From an uncultured Verrucomicrobiota bacterium (lineage in GTDB: Bacteria; Verrucomicrobiota; Verrucomicrobiia; Opitutales; Opitutaceae): a stretch of DNA of 64,000 nucleotides. The notes under the pieces were generated by a model. That model worked only from the letters and a program-made list of their open reading frames with translations, made no database searches and had not been told where the DNA came from. This document shows positions 55,884 to 64,000 of the stretch, piece after piece (position 1 is the first letter of the stretch; each line of letters opens with the position of its first letter). A program made the translations under genes and the position numbers. Where the stretch lies: assembly GCA_913058185.1 (NCBI GenBank), contig CAJXQX010000014.1:1-64000 (forward strand). The letters are read 5' to 3'.

Positions 55884-56489
55884 TTAGCGGGGGCGGTTCG
55901 AGGACTGTAATCGTACCAGCAACACCCAGAGAGCGAATACCGCGAAGAGTCCACCGCCTAGCCACATCGCGCCCTGCTTGATCCAGTCGCGTTTGATCAC
56001 GAGTTGGCTGGCTGGCATTTCCGCCATAGCCATGCGTTCTGCGCCCCAAAGTAATTGTCCGGTTTCGACCGCGTAAGCCTGCATCGATACGCGCACCTGC
56101 ATGACTTCGCGACCGCCTTCGATTTGCACCACCCCAGTTCCGGTGTCGGCCACGCCACGATACACCCCAGTCACGCGGCCTACGATGATGCCTTCGACGC
56201 CTTGGAGATCACCGAATTTCTGAATCGTGCTTGGGTCCATGGTGTCGCCGAATTCGTCACCCATGCGGATTTCATCCAATATCGCATTGAAGGTCGCATC
56301 ATCTTGGCGAGTGAACAGAGCGTATTCAGTGCCTATCGCGGCCTCGGCAAATGCGTTGCGCAACTGCTCGGTAAAATATCCGCCATCGATGTCTCGACTC
56401 AACGGCAGGACGGCAAACCGCTTGGGTTTCACTCCTCGGGTGAGAAACTCCCGCGCCCAGATGTTGAGGGCCGTGGTCGGGTTACGCAA
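55884..56489 (-). pseudogene. CsgG/penicillin-binding-lipoprotein-like protein, 5' end removed by the IS element
   Basis: The frame runs into the IS element at about 56474-56489 and has only a TTG near the junction, so the natural N-terminus is missing. The remaining ~200 residues contain KRFAVLPLSRDIDGGYFTEQL, LQGVEGIIVGRVTGV and VSMQAYAVETGQLLWGAERM. This pattern is of periplasmic CsgG-like proteins that form a Rossmann-like sheet. A C-terminal membrane helix (AMWLGGGLFAVFALWVLLV) is followed by a short basic tail. The function is unknown. Confidence 0.7.
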
Positions 56490-56499
56490 ACTGGACCAA

Positions 56500-57441
56500 C
56501 TAAACGGTTAGTCTGGACGGGTTGATGTAGTGGTTGAGGGTGTAGAGTAAGTCAAGGGATGGGCGGAAGGAGGCCGGAGGCCGACTGGAGCCCTTCCCTT
56601 GAGAGGAGGACTCTGCTTCGAGCTTTTGTTCAAACTCGATGGGGCTGATGTAGCCCAACGAACCGTGGGGGCGCAGGTGGTTGTATTTCCTTCGCCAGTC
56701 TTCGATCACAACACGCGCTTCGGTCAGCGTGTAGAGTATCTCTCGATTGAGGCACTCGTCGCGCAGTCGAGCATGGAAGCTCTCGATGTATCCGTTTTGC
56801 CAGGGACTGCCCGGATCGATGTAGAGCGTCTTGATCGACTGGGATGCGAGCCATGCTCGTAACTCCTTCTCGATAAATTCTGAGCCATTGTAGCTGTGGA
56901 TATGCTCCGGAGCTCCGTGCTCGGCAATCAGCCGGTTCATGATTGATCGCACCTTGCGTGCGTTGATCTTACGATCCACGTGGATGCACCGGCTTTGCCG
57001 GGTGTATTCATCGAGGACCGTAAGCATGCGTAGCTTGCCACCACGCATCGTCGTATCGTGCACGAAGTCCCACGTCCAAACGTGATTGGGGTGGGTCGCC
57101 TTCGTCGGCAGCCCCGTGGAGACCCCACAGCGCCGTCGCTTGGGCTTCTTCACGGGCACCATCAAGCCGAGCTGCTGGCGCAGCCGTTGGATCAAACGCG
57201 CTCCGACTCGCCAGCCCGCTTTCTTCAGCAGGCGAGTAATCTTCATATAGCCCATTTCCGGATGCTCTCGACTCATCCGGCGTAGCGCTGCCTTCAACTT
57301 GGCCATCTAAGCATCAGGTTGCTTCGCCTCGTAGCAAAACGTGCTGCGATGCAGGCCAAAGTGCCGACAGGCCTCGCGAGCCGTGCAACGGCCCCGGTTC
57401 ACCATCGCGACGATGATCTGTCTTTTGTGACCGGGGCTCAT
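56500..57441 (-). pseudogene. IS3-family transposase OrfB, with TAG and mutated DDE site
   Basis: From ATG 57441 the frame reads MSPGHKRQIIVAMVNRGRCT, then HFGLHRSTFCYEAKQPDA, then TAG (57307-57309), then MAKLKAALRRMSREHPEMGY in the same frame. The integrase core follows. The first Asp is present in TWDFVHDTT and the Glu in GYIESFHARLRDECLN. The second catalytic position reads HSYNGSEF where active enzymes have S-D-N-G, so Asp became Tyr (codon 56890-56892). Nonsense and active-site changes make it inactive. Confidence 0.88.
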
Positions 57442-57706
57442 AGTTTTTTTCGAGCGCCTCCTTCAGCAGCTCTTTGCCGAGCATCTCATCGGCCAGCATA
57501 CGCTTTAAACGGGTGTTCTCCTTCTGCAGCTCCTTTAGCTGCTTGGCTTGATCGAGTTCCATCATGCCAAACTCGCGCTTCCAACGATGGAAGGTCTGTT
57601 CGCTGATGCCGTGTTCCTGGCACACGCCTACGATGGTGCTCCCGGCTTGGTCAGCTTCGCGCAATATGCGAATCTTCTGCTCGGTCGTGTATCTTTTGCC
57701 TTTCAT
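57314..57706 (-). CDS. IS3-family transposase OrfA (helix-turn-helix protein)
   Basis: MKGKRYTTEQKIRILREADQ opens an HTH of the OrfA type with GISEQTFHRWKREFGMM, followed by a leucine-zipper helix (KQLKELQKENTRLKRMLADE). OrfA normally ends near LEKK just before orfB. Here the poly-A run (seven A, 57444-57450) lets the frame run on as a non-family tail to 57314. With eight A the frame would end at a TGA overlapping the orfB ATG, so a one-base deletion is likely. Confidence 0.85.
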   Translation of the reverse strand: MKGKRYTTEQKIRILREADQAGSTIVGVCQEHGISEQTFHRWKREFGMMELDQAKQLKELQKENTRLKRMLADEMLGKELLKEALEKNYEPRSQKTDHRRDGEPGPLHGSRGLSALWPASQHVLLRGEAT

Positions 57707-57772
57707 GGTCTGGGTCCTTTATGGATTCCCAGACTAACTCTCTCAATGGCTCAGTTCTCGTAACCCCGACCA

Positions 57773-58608
57773 ATGCCGAAAATAGTGGCTATGAATGCCT
57801 CAACTCGGATCTCGATCCTGTTCTCAAAATCGATCAATCGGGCAATATCGTGGAGAGTTTCGGTGCCGGCATGTTCATCTGGCCCCACGGACTCGAGGTG
57901 GATCCGGAAGGAAATGTTTGGGTGACCGATGCGGTGAACGAGCGGCGGCACCCGGAAGGCGATCCACGCGGTCACCAAGCAGTCAAATTCAGCCCCACCG
58001 GCGAGGTGCTCATGGTGCTCGGGAATCCCGGTGTCGCGGGCAGTGGTGATTACGAATTCAACAGCCCATCCGACATCGTGGTCGCCGAAACCGGCGACAT
58101 ATTCATCGCTGACGGCCACGCGGCCGATACCAACAACCGCATCGTCAAATATGCGCCAGATGGCACCTTTCTGAAGGCGTGGGGTCAAACGGGTTATGCT
58201 CCCGGTGAGTTTCGTATGATTCACTCTCTGGCGATCGATCAGCGTGGCCGACTCTTCGTCGCCGACCGGTTTAACAACCGCGTGCAGATCTTCGACCAAG
58301 AGGGTGATTATATCGCTCATTGGACGCAGTTCGGTCACCCCAGCGGAATATTTTTTGATACCCACGATAACATTTATGTCTCCGATTCGGAATCCGACAA
58401 TCACCAGAATCTTGGCTGGGAAATGGGCATCCGTATCGGCGATGCCCTGGAGGGCTGGATTAAGTATTTCGCCCTCCTGCCGGGAGGAGATCCTCGAATC
58501 AAAAAAGGTAACGGCGCAGAGTTCGTTGCGGTCGATAAATACGGCAACATGTATGGCGGCGACCCAACCAATCGCAGAATACAGAAATACGTCCGCGCTC
58601 GGCCGTAG
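57773..58608 (+). pseudogene. NHL-repeat (peptidyl-alpha-hydroxyglycine lyase-like) protein, 5'-truncated
   Basis: About 278 residues of a six-bladed NHL beta-propeller. The repeats read FIWPHGLEVDPEGNVWVTDA, FNSPSDIVVAETGDIFIADG, IHSLAIDQRGRLFVADRFNN, IFFDTHDNIYVSDSES and EFVAVDKYGNMYGGDPTNR. The end (RRIQKYVRARP) is intact. The N-terminal signal peptide and first blade are missing because the IS element starts there. The open frame continues into the IS to an ATG at 57721, which may allow a hybrid product. Such proteins are usually exported and often act as lyases or binding propellers. Confidence 0.78.
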
Positions 58609-58638
58609 CTCCACCTCAAACCTCGTTGTGAATCCTTT

Positions 58639-60474
58639 ATGTTTGGCCTGAGGTTTTGGATAAAGAAACCACGTCTGCTTACCGCGTTGATCCTCGGGGT
58701 CGCTGGGCAATCAAACCTCGCGGCCTTTAATGCCTATGGTTTCACGTGGTCGTCGGGAGACATTAAAATCCACCTTCAACTCGATGGCGCAGCGGCACCT
58801 GGGTTGCCGCCCTCCCTGCTCGATGGGTCCAGATCGTGGAACGAAGTCGCCCGCGATTCGATGGCCACTTGGAACCTGCGGCTCGTGCGTAGCCAACTCG
58901 TCGAATCCACCGCAACCGATTCGATCCCTCCCGCCGACATCAACGGCCGCGCCGAGATACTTTTCTCCGCTACCGCATATGGCGATGCGTTTGGCGCGAC
59001 CACTTTGGGCGTTACTCTACTCGAGTCCGACCCCGCCAATCCCGCGCGAATCCGTGAAGCGGATATCATCATAAACAATACGAAACCGTGGAATTCCTAC
59101 CGCGGTGACTTGCGCTCGGACGGGACTGATCTTCGCCGGGTCATGATTCATGAACTAGGTCACCTGCTCGGTCTCGGTCACCCCGATACCGCCACCCCCG
59201 CGCAATCGGTTGAATCCATCATGAATTCGAGCGTGACCAATCTCGATCGACTGGCGGACGACGATACCGCCGGGGCAGTCGCTCTCTACGGAAGGACTTT
59301 AGTTACACCCGTCATCACCGAGGCCCCTTCCTCCATCACTGCGACGGTGGGAGATCTTGTTACCATAGACATCGAAGTTGATAATCTCCCTGCACCGCGG
59401 CAGACCAACTCCGCCGTGACATTCAGCTGGTTCTACCCAGATCGACTTCCGCAGAATTTTCCCGACAACAATCTCTTCATTGAAGATCGAACGCGTCTGG
59501 ATATCGGTCTCGTGCAGACCTACGACGCCGGCACTTACAGTCTGATTGCTTCCAACGCGGACGGTATCGCGCGAACCGACGTGACCTTGTCCGTCGCCCC
59601 GGTGCCCGTATCACCCGCAACGCAGCTGGCCAATCTATCGACCCGCGCCTTCACCGGCCCCGGTAACCGCGCCCTCACGGTGGGATTCGTAATCTCCAGC
59701 GATCAGCCACATCGGGTCATGTTGCGGGCGGTGGGTCCCACCCTCGGCGCGGCTCCGTTCAATCTCAATGGCACGCTGAACGATCCCATTCTCAGCCTGC
59801 GCAAAAGTAACTCTGATGGCAGCACCAGTGCGGTGGCGGTAAACGACAATTGGCATCAACCCGCCTCCGGGTCAGCCGCCGTAATTCGACAAACGGCCGC
59901 CACCCTCGGGGCCTTCGCGCTCAATGAGAACTCCGGAGACGCCGCCCTGTTGATCGATCTCGATCCTGGTGTCTACACCGCAACCGTCTCGGGGGGTGGA
60001 CCGCCCGGGGCGGGCACCGAAGGGCTCGTCATCGTCGAAGCCTACGATGTGAATACCGACGGCTCGACCAATCGCCTGGTGAATCTCTCCACCCGCGGAT
60101 TCGTGAGCAACAACGACGCAACCATGATCGCCGGACTCGTGGTGGCCGGACCGGCGGCGAAAACCTACTTAATCCGCGTTGCAGGCGACACTCTGGCCAA
60201 CTTCGGCGTCGGTGAACCGATCGATGATCCGCAGATAACGTTGTTTCGCGGTTCAGATCGGCTCCGCGCCAATGATGACTGGGACCACCCTCAAGCTCAT
60301 CAACCGATGCTGCGGGAGTTGATGGCAGAGCTCGGTGCATTTGCTTTAACGGACCGTCAAGAGTCCGCCATGTTGGTAACCCTCACTCCCGGCCCCTACA
60401 CGGTAATCGTCGAAGGATTCGAAGGCAGCGAAGGCGTCGGGATTGTAGAGCTTTACGAAGTGCCCACCGAGTAG
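58639..60474 (+). CDS. Matrixin-family zinc metalloprotease with Ig-like and verrucomicrobial repeat domains
   Basis: A 611-residue secreted protein. A signal peptide (about 1-30) precedes a matrixin domain, residues 33-215, with the zinc site HELGHLLGLGH and the Met-turn SIMNSS. An Ig-like domain (VGDLVTIDIEVDNL, TYDAGTYSLIASNADG) follows. Two related ~120-residue modules begin NLSTRAFTGPGNRALTVGFV and NLSTRGFVSNNDATMIAGLV and contain VMLRAVGPTLG and YLIRVAGDTL. Modules of this form are common in large exported proteins of this phylum and probably mediate surface display or binding. It lies 31 bp downstream of the NHL gene. Confidence 0.88.
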   Translation: MFGLRFWIKKPRLLTALILGVAGQSNLAAFNAYGFTWSSGDIKIHLQLDGAAAPGLPPSLLDGSRSWNEVARDSMATWNLRLVRSQLVESTATDSIPPADINGRAEILFSATAYGDAFGATTLGVTLLESDPANPARIREADIIINNTKPWNSYRGDLRSDGTDLRRVMIHELGHLLGLGHPDTATPAQSVESIMNSSVTNLDRLADDDTAGAVALYGRTLVTPVITEAPSSITATVGDLVTIDIEVDNLPAPRQTNSAVTFSWFYPDRLPQNFPDNNLFIEDRTRLDIGLVQTYDAGTYSLIASNADGIARTDVTLSVAPVPVSPATQLANLSTRAFTGPGNRALTVGFVISSDQPHRVMLRAVGPTLGAAPFNLNGTLNDPILSLRKSNSDGSTSAVAVNDNWHQPASGSAAVIRQTAATLGAFALNENSGDAALLIDLDPGVYTATVSGGGPPGAGTEGLVIVEAYDVNTDGSTNRLVNLSTRGFVSNNDATMIAGLVVAGPAAKTYLIRVAGDTLANFGVGEPIDDPQITLFRGSDRLRANDDWDHPQAHQPMLRELMAELGAFALTDRQESAMLVTLTPGPYTVIVEGFEGSEGVGIVELYEVPTE

Positions 60475-60486
60475 TTCTATTCCGGT

Positions 60487-61806
60487 ATGCCCCTAGCGCC
60501 CCAGCACCCCACCCGGCGATCCTTCCTCAAGCGCTCCAGTGCGTTCGCCGCCTTCACGATCTTGCCCAGTGGACTACTAGCCAACAGCCCCAACGGCCGC
60601 CTGCAAGTCGCCCAAATCGGCGTCGGCGGACGAGGAAAACAAAACCTCAACGCGCTCCTCTCCTTATCGCAGCTCGACATGGTAGGATTGTGCGACGTAG
60701 ACACGCAGTTCCTCGGCGAAGCCGCCGCCGCCGTCCCCGGCGCGACCAAGTTTCGCGACTATCGGAAGCTGCTCGAACAACTCGACGACAAGATCGACGC
60801 CGTGCTCGTATCGACGCCCGATCACATGCACGCCCCCATCGCGACCGCGGCGATGAAAGCGGGAAAACACGTCTATTGCGAAAAGCCGCTGGCGCACAAT
60901 GTGGTCGAAAATCGCGAACTGAGATTACTTGCCGAATCCACGGGCCTGACCACGCAACTCGGCATCCAGAACTCAGCAGGTTTTGGTTACCGCATGACGA
61001 GTCACTACGTCCGAACTGGACTCATCGGAAAAGTTCAAGCCGTGCACGTTTGGTCTAACAAAGAATGGGGACGCGACGAGGCCACCGTGCCGAACCACCA
61101 CGATGCCATTCCGCCTAATCTTGATTGGAACCTATGGTTGGGGGTGGCTCCGCAACAGGATTATAGGAATGATGACTATCATCCCAAAAACTGGCGGAAG
61201 TTAACCGACTTCGGAACCGGCACTTTAGGCGATATGGGTGTCCATATTTTCGATACACCATACCGAGCGCTCGAACTGACCGCGCCGCGCTGGGTGCGCA
61301 CAACCTGTCGCGCCCCCAATGGCTTCTCTCACCCCTCGCGAAACATCGTCGAGTATTCCTTCCCTGCGACACCTTACACCGCTGAGGAACTCAAATGGAC
61401 CTGGTATGACGGGCAAGACGCCCCACCTACCGCCATCGCAGGAGTCACCCTCCCCGAGGGACGTGAATTCCCGGTCCAAGGCTGCGTGATGGTCGGCGAA
61501 AAAGGAGCAATACTCACTGGCCACAAAGCAGGGCCTCAAACCCTGCCAGTCGAGCTCATCCGCTCGGTGCCACGGCCCAAACTCGACCCCATCGATCATC
61601 ACGAACAATGGGTTGAGGCGTGCCTCGGCCGCGGCCAAACCGGATCCCCCTTCAGTTACGGTGGCCCACTCTGCGAAGCCCTGCAACTCGGCGTCGTCGC
61701 CAACCGTTTCCCCGGTCAAAAACTCCAGTGGAATACCGAAGCCATGCAGATCACCAACCTCCCCGCCGCCAACCAATACCTAAGGCGCGAATACCGAGAT
61801 TTTTAG
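60487..61806 (+). CDS. Gfo/Idh/MocA family oxidoreductase, Tat-exported
   Basis: A 439-residue oxidoreductase with a twin-arginine signal (TRRSFLKRSSAFAAFTILPS). The Rossmann domain reads VAQIGVGGRGKQNL with an NAD(P) loop G-x-G-G-x-G, then VSTPDHMHAPIATAAMKAGK and the catalytic-region EKPLAHN. The C-terminal domain GDMGVHIFDTPYRALELTAP is typical of the exported, planctomycete/verrucomicrobial branch. Such enzymes act on sugars or cyclitols; the substrate is not known. It starts 12 bp after the matrixin stop and may share its promoter. Confidence 0.92.
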   Translation: MPLAPQHPTRRSFLKRSSAFAAFTILPSGLLANSPNGRLQVAQIGVGGRGKQNLNALLSLSQLDMVGLCDVDTQFLGEAAAAVPGATKFRDYRKLLEQLDDKIDAVLVSTPDHMHAPIATAAMKAGKHVYCEKPLAHNVVENRELRLLAESTGLTTQLGIQNSAGFGYRMTSHYVRTGLIGKVQAVHVWSNKEWGRDEATVPNHHDAIPPNLDWNLWLGVAPQQDYRNDDYHPKNWRKLTDFGTGTLGDMGVHIFDTPYRALELTAPRWVRTTCRAPNGFSHPSRNIVEYSFPATPYTAEELKWTWYDGQDAPPTAIAGVTLPEGREFPVQGCVMVGEKGAILTGHKAGPQTLPVELIRSVPRPKLDPIDHHEQWVEACLGRGQTGSPFSYGGPLCEALQLGVVANRFPGQKLQWNTEAMQITNLPAANQYLRREYRDF

Positions 61807-61863
61807 AAACGATTTAGAAAAGTAGAAATTCGGAGAAGGCGTGATCGGCGCTTTCGATACACG

Positions 61864-62859
61864 CTAGCCGAAGGTCTTACTTCTCAGTCCCCGCAGGGTT
61901 GATAAGTCTCCCCAATCGGTGACTCGCGGAACGGGTCGAGGTGCAGTGCGAGTCCGTTTTCCGGTGAGTCTTTGGTAGGTGCCCAAGTGTTCTTGGACAA
62001 AGGCGTGCCCTCCCAACACGGCGCCATCGCTGAAATACCGCACCCGGCACCGCAGCACCTGGTGAAGAGGTAATCGGCCCTTCGCTTTGATCACCCTCTG
62101 CATAGCAGCGTCATCGATCTTTGCGCCATATTCTTTTGGCGCAGATCCCTTACCAAAGAGTGTTTCGCGGTAGGCGTCCTGGGTCCAGTCCCACCCATGT
62201 TTCCGACCACCCTCGATCAATTGAACAATCCCCTGCTGGGCTGGCTTGTGACCGGCCACGGCTTCGGCATAACCGCAAAAACGATAGTCTTTGGGATCGT
62301 TGACCAATCCTGCGCGAACCGGGTTCAGATCGATGTAAGCGGCCATGGTTCGCATGACGCCGGACGTAGCTTCAACTAACACACTCTTGAAGCGTTCCGC
62401 CCAGAGGGTGCCGTAGCGTTGATGACTACGGTTATACCAGACAGAGAAACGTTGTTTCACGAGTTTCATGAACTGCGAAAGATCGCCCATCATCGCGAGC
62501 TGCTGATTGCGCCATTCCTTCGCAGCATCACCGTTGGATTTGAGCTGAGATTGGATGACATCGAAGCGAGCCGTTTGGTATTTGGTGGGTTTGGGATAAA
62601 GAATCCGAAAACGCCGAACTAATTCAGCGTCGGTGACGGCGGGTTTCTGTGGGACACGCACCAGCACATGGAAGTGGTTGGACATGATGGCGTAGGTTAT
62701 GATTTCCAGACCGCAGTAGTCGGAGATCTGCCACAGTTGCTTCCGCAGCACCTCCTTGGCCACATCATCCAGCAACCGCTCCCCATTCACCGTGCGAGAC
62801 ATGCAGTGATACACCGCCTGCCCCTCCCCTGCATCCACCTTAATCCGTGCCTGTCTCAT
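61864..62859 (-). CDS. REP-associated tyrosine transposase (RAYT, Y1/HUH family)
   Basis: A 331-residue single-strand transposase. The HUH metal site is SNHFHVLVRVP, with the companion QAVYHCMSRTVN at the N-terminus, and the catalytic Tyr lies in MAAYIDLNPVRAGLV. Long C-terminal extensions beyond the IS200-like core are typical of RAYTs that act on REP sequences. Bases close to both arms of the REPIN at 3888-4006 occur just upstream (CCTGTCCCTTTTT near 62913 and TGACCCCTTTTTC near 63045). This suggests a RAYT with its REP partners. The protein looks intact. Confidence 0.92.
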   Translation of the reverse strand: MRQARIKVDAGEGQAVYHCMSRTVNGERLLDDVAKEVLRKQLWQISDYCGLEIITYAIMSNHFHVLVRVPQKPAVTDAELVRRFRILYPKPTKYQTARFDVIQSQLKSNGDAAKEWRNQQLAMMGDLSQFMKLVKQRFSVWYNRSHQRYGTLWAERFKSVLVEATSGVMRTMAAYIDLNPVRAGLVNDPKDYRFCGYAEAVAGHKPAQQGIVQLIEGGRKHGWDWTQDAYRETLFGKGSAPKEYGAKIDDAAMQRVIKAKGRLPLHQVLRCRVRYFSDGAVLGGHAFVQEHLGTYQRLTGKRTRTAPRPVPRVTDWGDLSTLRGLRSKTFG

Positions 62860-63404
62860 TCTCCTACAATCTGATCGGGATTTTCAGTCATTCTGTCAAG
62901 TGTTATTAACCTGTCCCTTTTTTAAAAGCCTCCGCAGGGAGCAACGCGACCGGAGAGCTGGCGCGGCGTGTGCCGCAGGGGCATGGTTGTTACGCGTTGG
63001 GTTTCAGATCCATCGCCCGCATCAATCTTTTTCCTGTGCGTTTGACCCCTTTTTCCCTACGGAAGGCCCCTCACCAAGCAGTTTGATTAAGGAATATATA
63101 CTGTCTTTATTAGAAGAAAAATCTAAAATTAGACTTTCATTATTAAATAACATCAAATGAGCATGATAGCCGTTATAATATGCCATTCTATCCATCACAA
63201 AACCTTCCTTACTGAGGACACGATACCGCTCATGGCTAAGCGTCCTCTCTCTCTCTTAATAAAAAAGAACGACCTACTCACTAAAGTCAAAATCCTGGAT
63301 GGATACTTTATTGTTATAGTATGTTTATTGAATAAGAAACTTAATAATATTAAAAACACTGAAATCGCAAAAAATTAACCTTAGGGCTCTCGTGATATTA
63401 TCGC
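62860..63404. other. REP-like and AT-rich region upstream of the RAYT
   Basis: 62900-63060 holds REP-like sequence. From about 63085 the base composition falls to strongly AT-rich, unlike the rest of the window. A minus-strand frame ending at 63022 reads MDRMAYYNGYHAHLMLFNNE from 63195 and is open upstream to a TAA near 63260. I do not recognise it, and it may be a fragment of a transferred gene. Plus-strand frames here are short and look accidental. Confidence 0.5.
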
Positions 63405-63773
63405 TCATTGGTAGCCAATGGCGCGCCGAAAAAAAGAAGAAATAAGAAAGAAGAAAAACCCGTAACCAAACAAATCCCCATAATATAGGTTTACTTGAAC
63501 TTCATCCTTCTTGCTCTCAATTTTAGCTTTCATTAAATTTTGATAGTATTCAGCACAACCTCCTGCTGCAAAAAGTTTTCCATACCCCACACCAAGTTGA
63601 ATATTAGTATCTGAAATCATACTCGCCATTTCAACCTGTCCATCCCAATAACTAGCCAATTCTCTGTATTGCTGGCGGTCAGTAACCGCTTCGTTAATTG
63701 TTGCGGTCAAGCTTACCGCACCAGCCGCGACTCCAACAAAAACTGCAACGTTCGCACTGGCATAACCCAACAC
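63405..63773 (-). CDS. Hypothetical protein in AT-rich segment
   Basis: A frame of about 122 residues from a GTG at 63773. It starts with a small hydrophobic stretch (VAVFVGVAAGAVSLTATI), then YRELASYWDGQVEMASMISD, and ends in a Phe-rich hydrophobic tail. The frame is open for some 26 further codons upstream (NNYCHGITAVTAGLTFAETT) but contains no ATG. Low GC and the lack of family similarity suggest a fragment of a recently acquired gene, possibly the C-terminal part of a larger polymorphic protein. Function unknown. Confidence 0.4.
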   Translation of the reverse strand: MLGYASANVAVFVGVAAGAVSLTATINEAVTDRQQYRELASYWDGQVEMASMISDTNIQLGVGYGKLFAAGGCAEYYQNLMKAKIESKKDEVQVNLYYGDLFGYGFFFFLISSFFRRAIGYQ

Positions 63774-63905
63774 CGTGGTTTCCGCGAAAGTTAACCCGGC
63801 CGTAACAGCTGTTATGCCATGGCAATAATTATTGCCTGTTCCTATTAAAGGAGTGCTAACTATTTTTTACTTCCCTGCCCTGGGGAAAGATCTTGTTTCT
63901 AGAGG

Positions 63906-64000
63906 ATGATCTCACCCAGCAATATTCAGCTTATCGGCACGGAAGTCGCGGTCGCTTGGAGCAATGGCAGTGAATCCTATTTTGGGTCCGAGATGCTGCG
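63906..64000 (+). CDS. DUF971 family protein, N-terminal part (partial)
   Basis: From ATG 63906 the frame reads MISPSNIQLIGTEVAVAWSN, then GSESYFGSEMLR, to the window edge. This matches the start of DUF971 proteins (the N-terminal domain of gamma-butyrobetaine hydroxylase-like proteins), whose opening is of the form P-x-x-I-x-L-x-G-x-x-L-x-I-x-W-x-D/N-G. The C-terminus is outside the window. Confidence 0.72.
   Translation, partial: MISPSNIQLIGTEVAVAWSNGSESYFGSEML

Larger units (their letters stand above)
56474..57772 (-). mobile_element. IS3-family insertion sequence, inactive copy
   Basis: About 1.3 kb with two transposase frames in IS3 order. Imperfect terminal inverted repeats begin TGGTCGGGTTACG on the left (56474) and, read on the minus strand, TGGTCGGGGTTACG on the right (to 57772). 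An inner pair GTTAGTCTGG is identical at both ends. The exact ends may be 18 bp further in (56492 and 57753). No 3-4-bp target duplication is seen at either choice, and the genes on both sides lack their 5' ends. The copy carries several lesions (see orfB), so it cannot move by itself. Confidence 0.88.

Noticed and set aside
62900-63378. Plus-strand frames in the AT-rich region
   Set aside because: Short, Lys/Ile-rich or Arg-rich peptides typical of chance frames, with no start signals.

Overview
The window reads as a chromosomal segment of a Verrucomicrobiota bacterium, most like the Opitutales/Opitutaceae. The evidence is a moderate-to-high GC content, a MurC-MurB fusion inside a complete division and cell-wall (dcw) cluster, DUF5069 and DUF4013 type proteins, twin-arginine and sulfatase-rich accessory genes, and families of short intergenic repeats. 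The lineage is an inference from gene content; no rRNA gene is present.

Layout. 1-3.9 kb: an ECF sigma factor with a membrane-anchored probable anti-sigma partner (cut by the window edge), a SNF2-type helicase and tRNA-Phe(GAA) with a terminator. 3.9-14.2 kb: a REPIN-like inverted repeat, an ada gene split by a stop codon, an EamA transporter, a quinone oxidoreductase, RluE, a PhoX-like Tat protein, an OYE-thioredoxin unit next to a TetR regulator, a BASS-type transporter and MurJ. 14.2-25.6 kb: a three-palindrome regulatory region ahead of a phosphotransacetylase whose regulatory half is a separate gene, membrane and zinc-ribbon proteins, farnesyl diphosphate synthase, a decayed toxin-antitoxin locus, TonB-like and DUF4870 proteins, a sulfatase, an alpha/beta hydrolase, an HxlR regulator, a DUF5069 pseudogene and nitronate monooxygenase. 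25.6-31.6 kb: a glycolytic unit gap-pgk-tpiA with long hairpin repeats in both gaps, then a pullulanase-like GH13 enzyme. 31.8-33.2 kb: a broken gene resembling SLOG plus SLATT-like signalling/defence proteins. 33.3-55.4 kb: mnmA, a small membrane protein and obgE, then the dcw cluster on the minus strand in transcription order mraZ, a small ORF, rsmH, ftsL, ftsI, murE, murF, mraY, murD, a LysM protein, ftsW, murG, murC-murB, ddl, ftsQ, ftsA, ftsZ. Many junctions are ATGA, GTGA or TGATG overlaps, and four spaced TGGG-type MraZ boxes precede mraZ. 55.4-64 kb: an inactive IS3-family element flanked by two 5'-truncated genes, a matrixin protease, a Gfo/Idh/MocA oxidoreductase, a REP-associated tyrosine transposase (RAYT), an AT-rich patch and the start of a DUF971 gene.

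The most striking pattern is the contrast between intact core genes and repeated loss in accessory genes. ada, the toxin-antitoxin pair, DUF5069, the SLOG/SLATT-like gene and the IS transposase all carry in-frame TAA or TAG codons, and some also carry frameshifts. Two of these stops lie in the same ten-base context (TAAGCCCGTG). The second theme is repeat biology: a RAYT with a candidate REPIN 58 kb away, paired hairpin repeats in the glycolytic operon, and a short repeat that entered the helicase reading frame twice.
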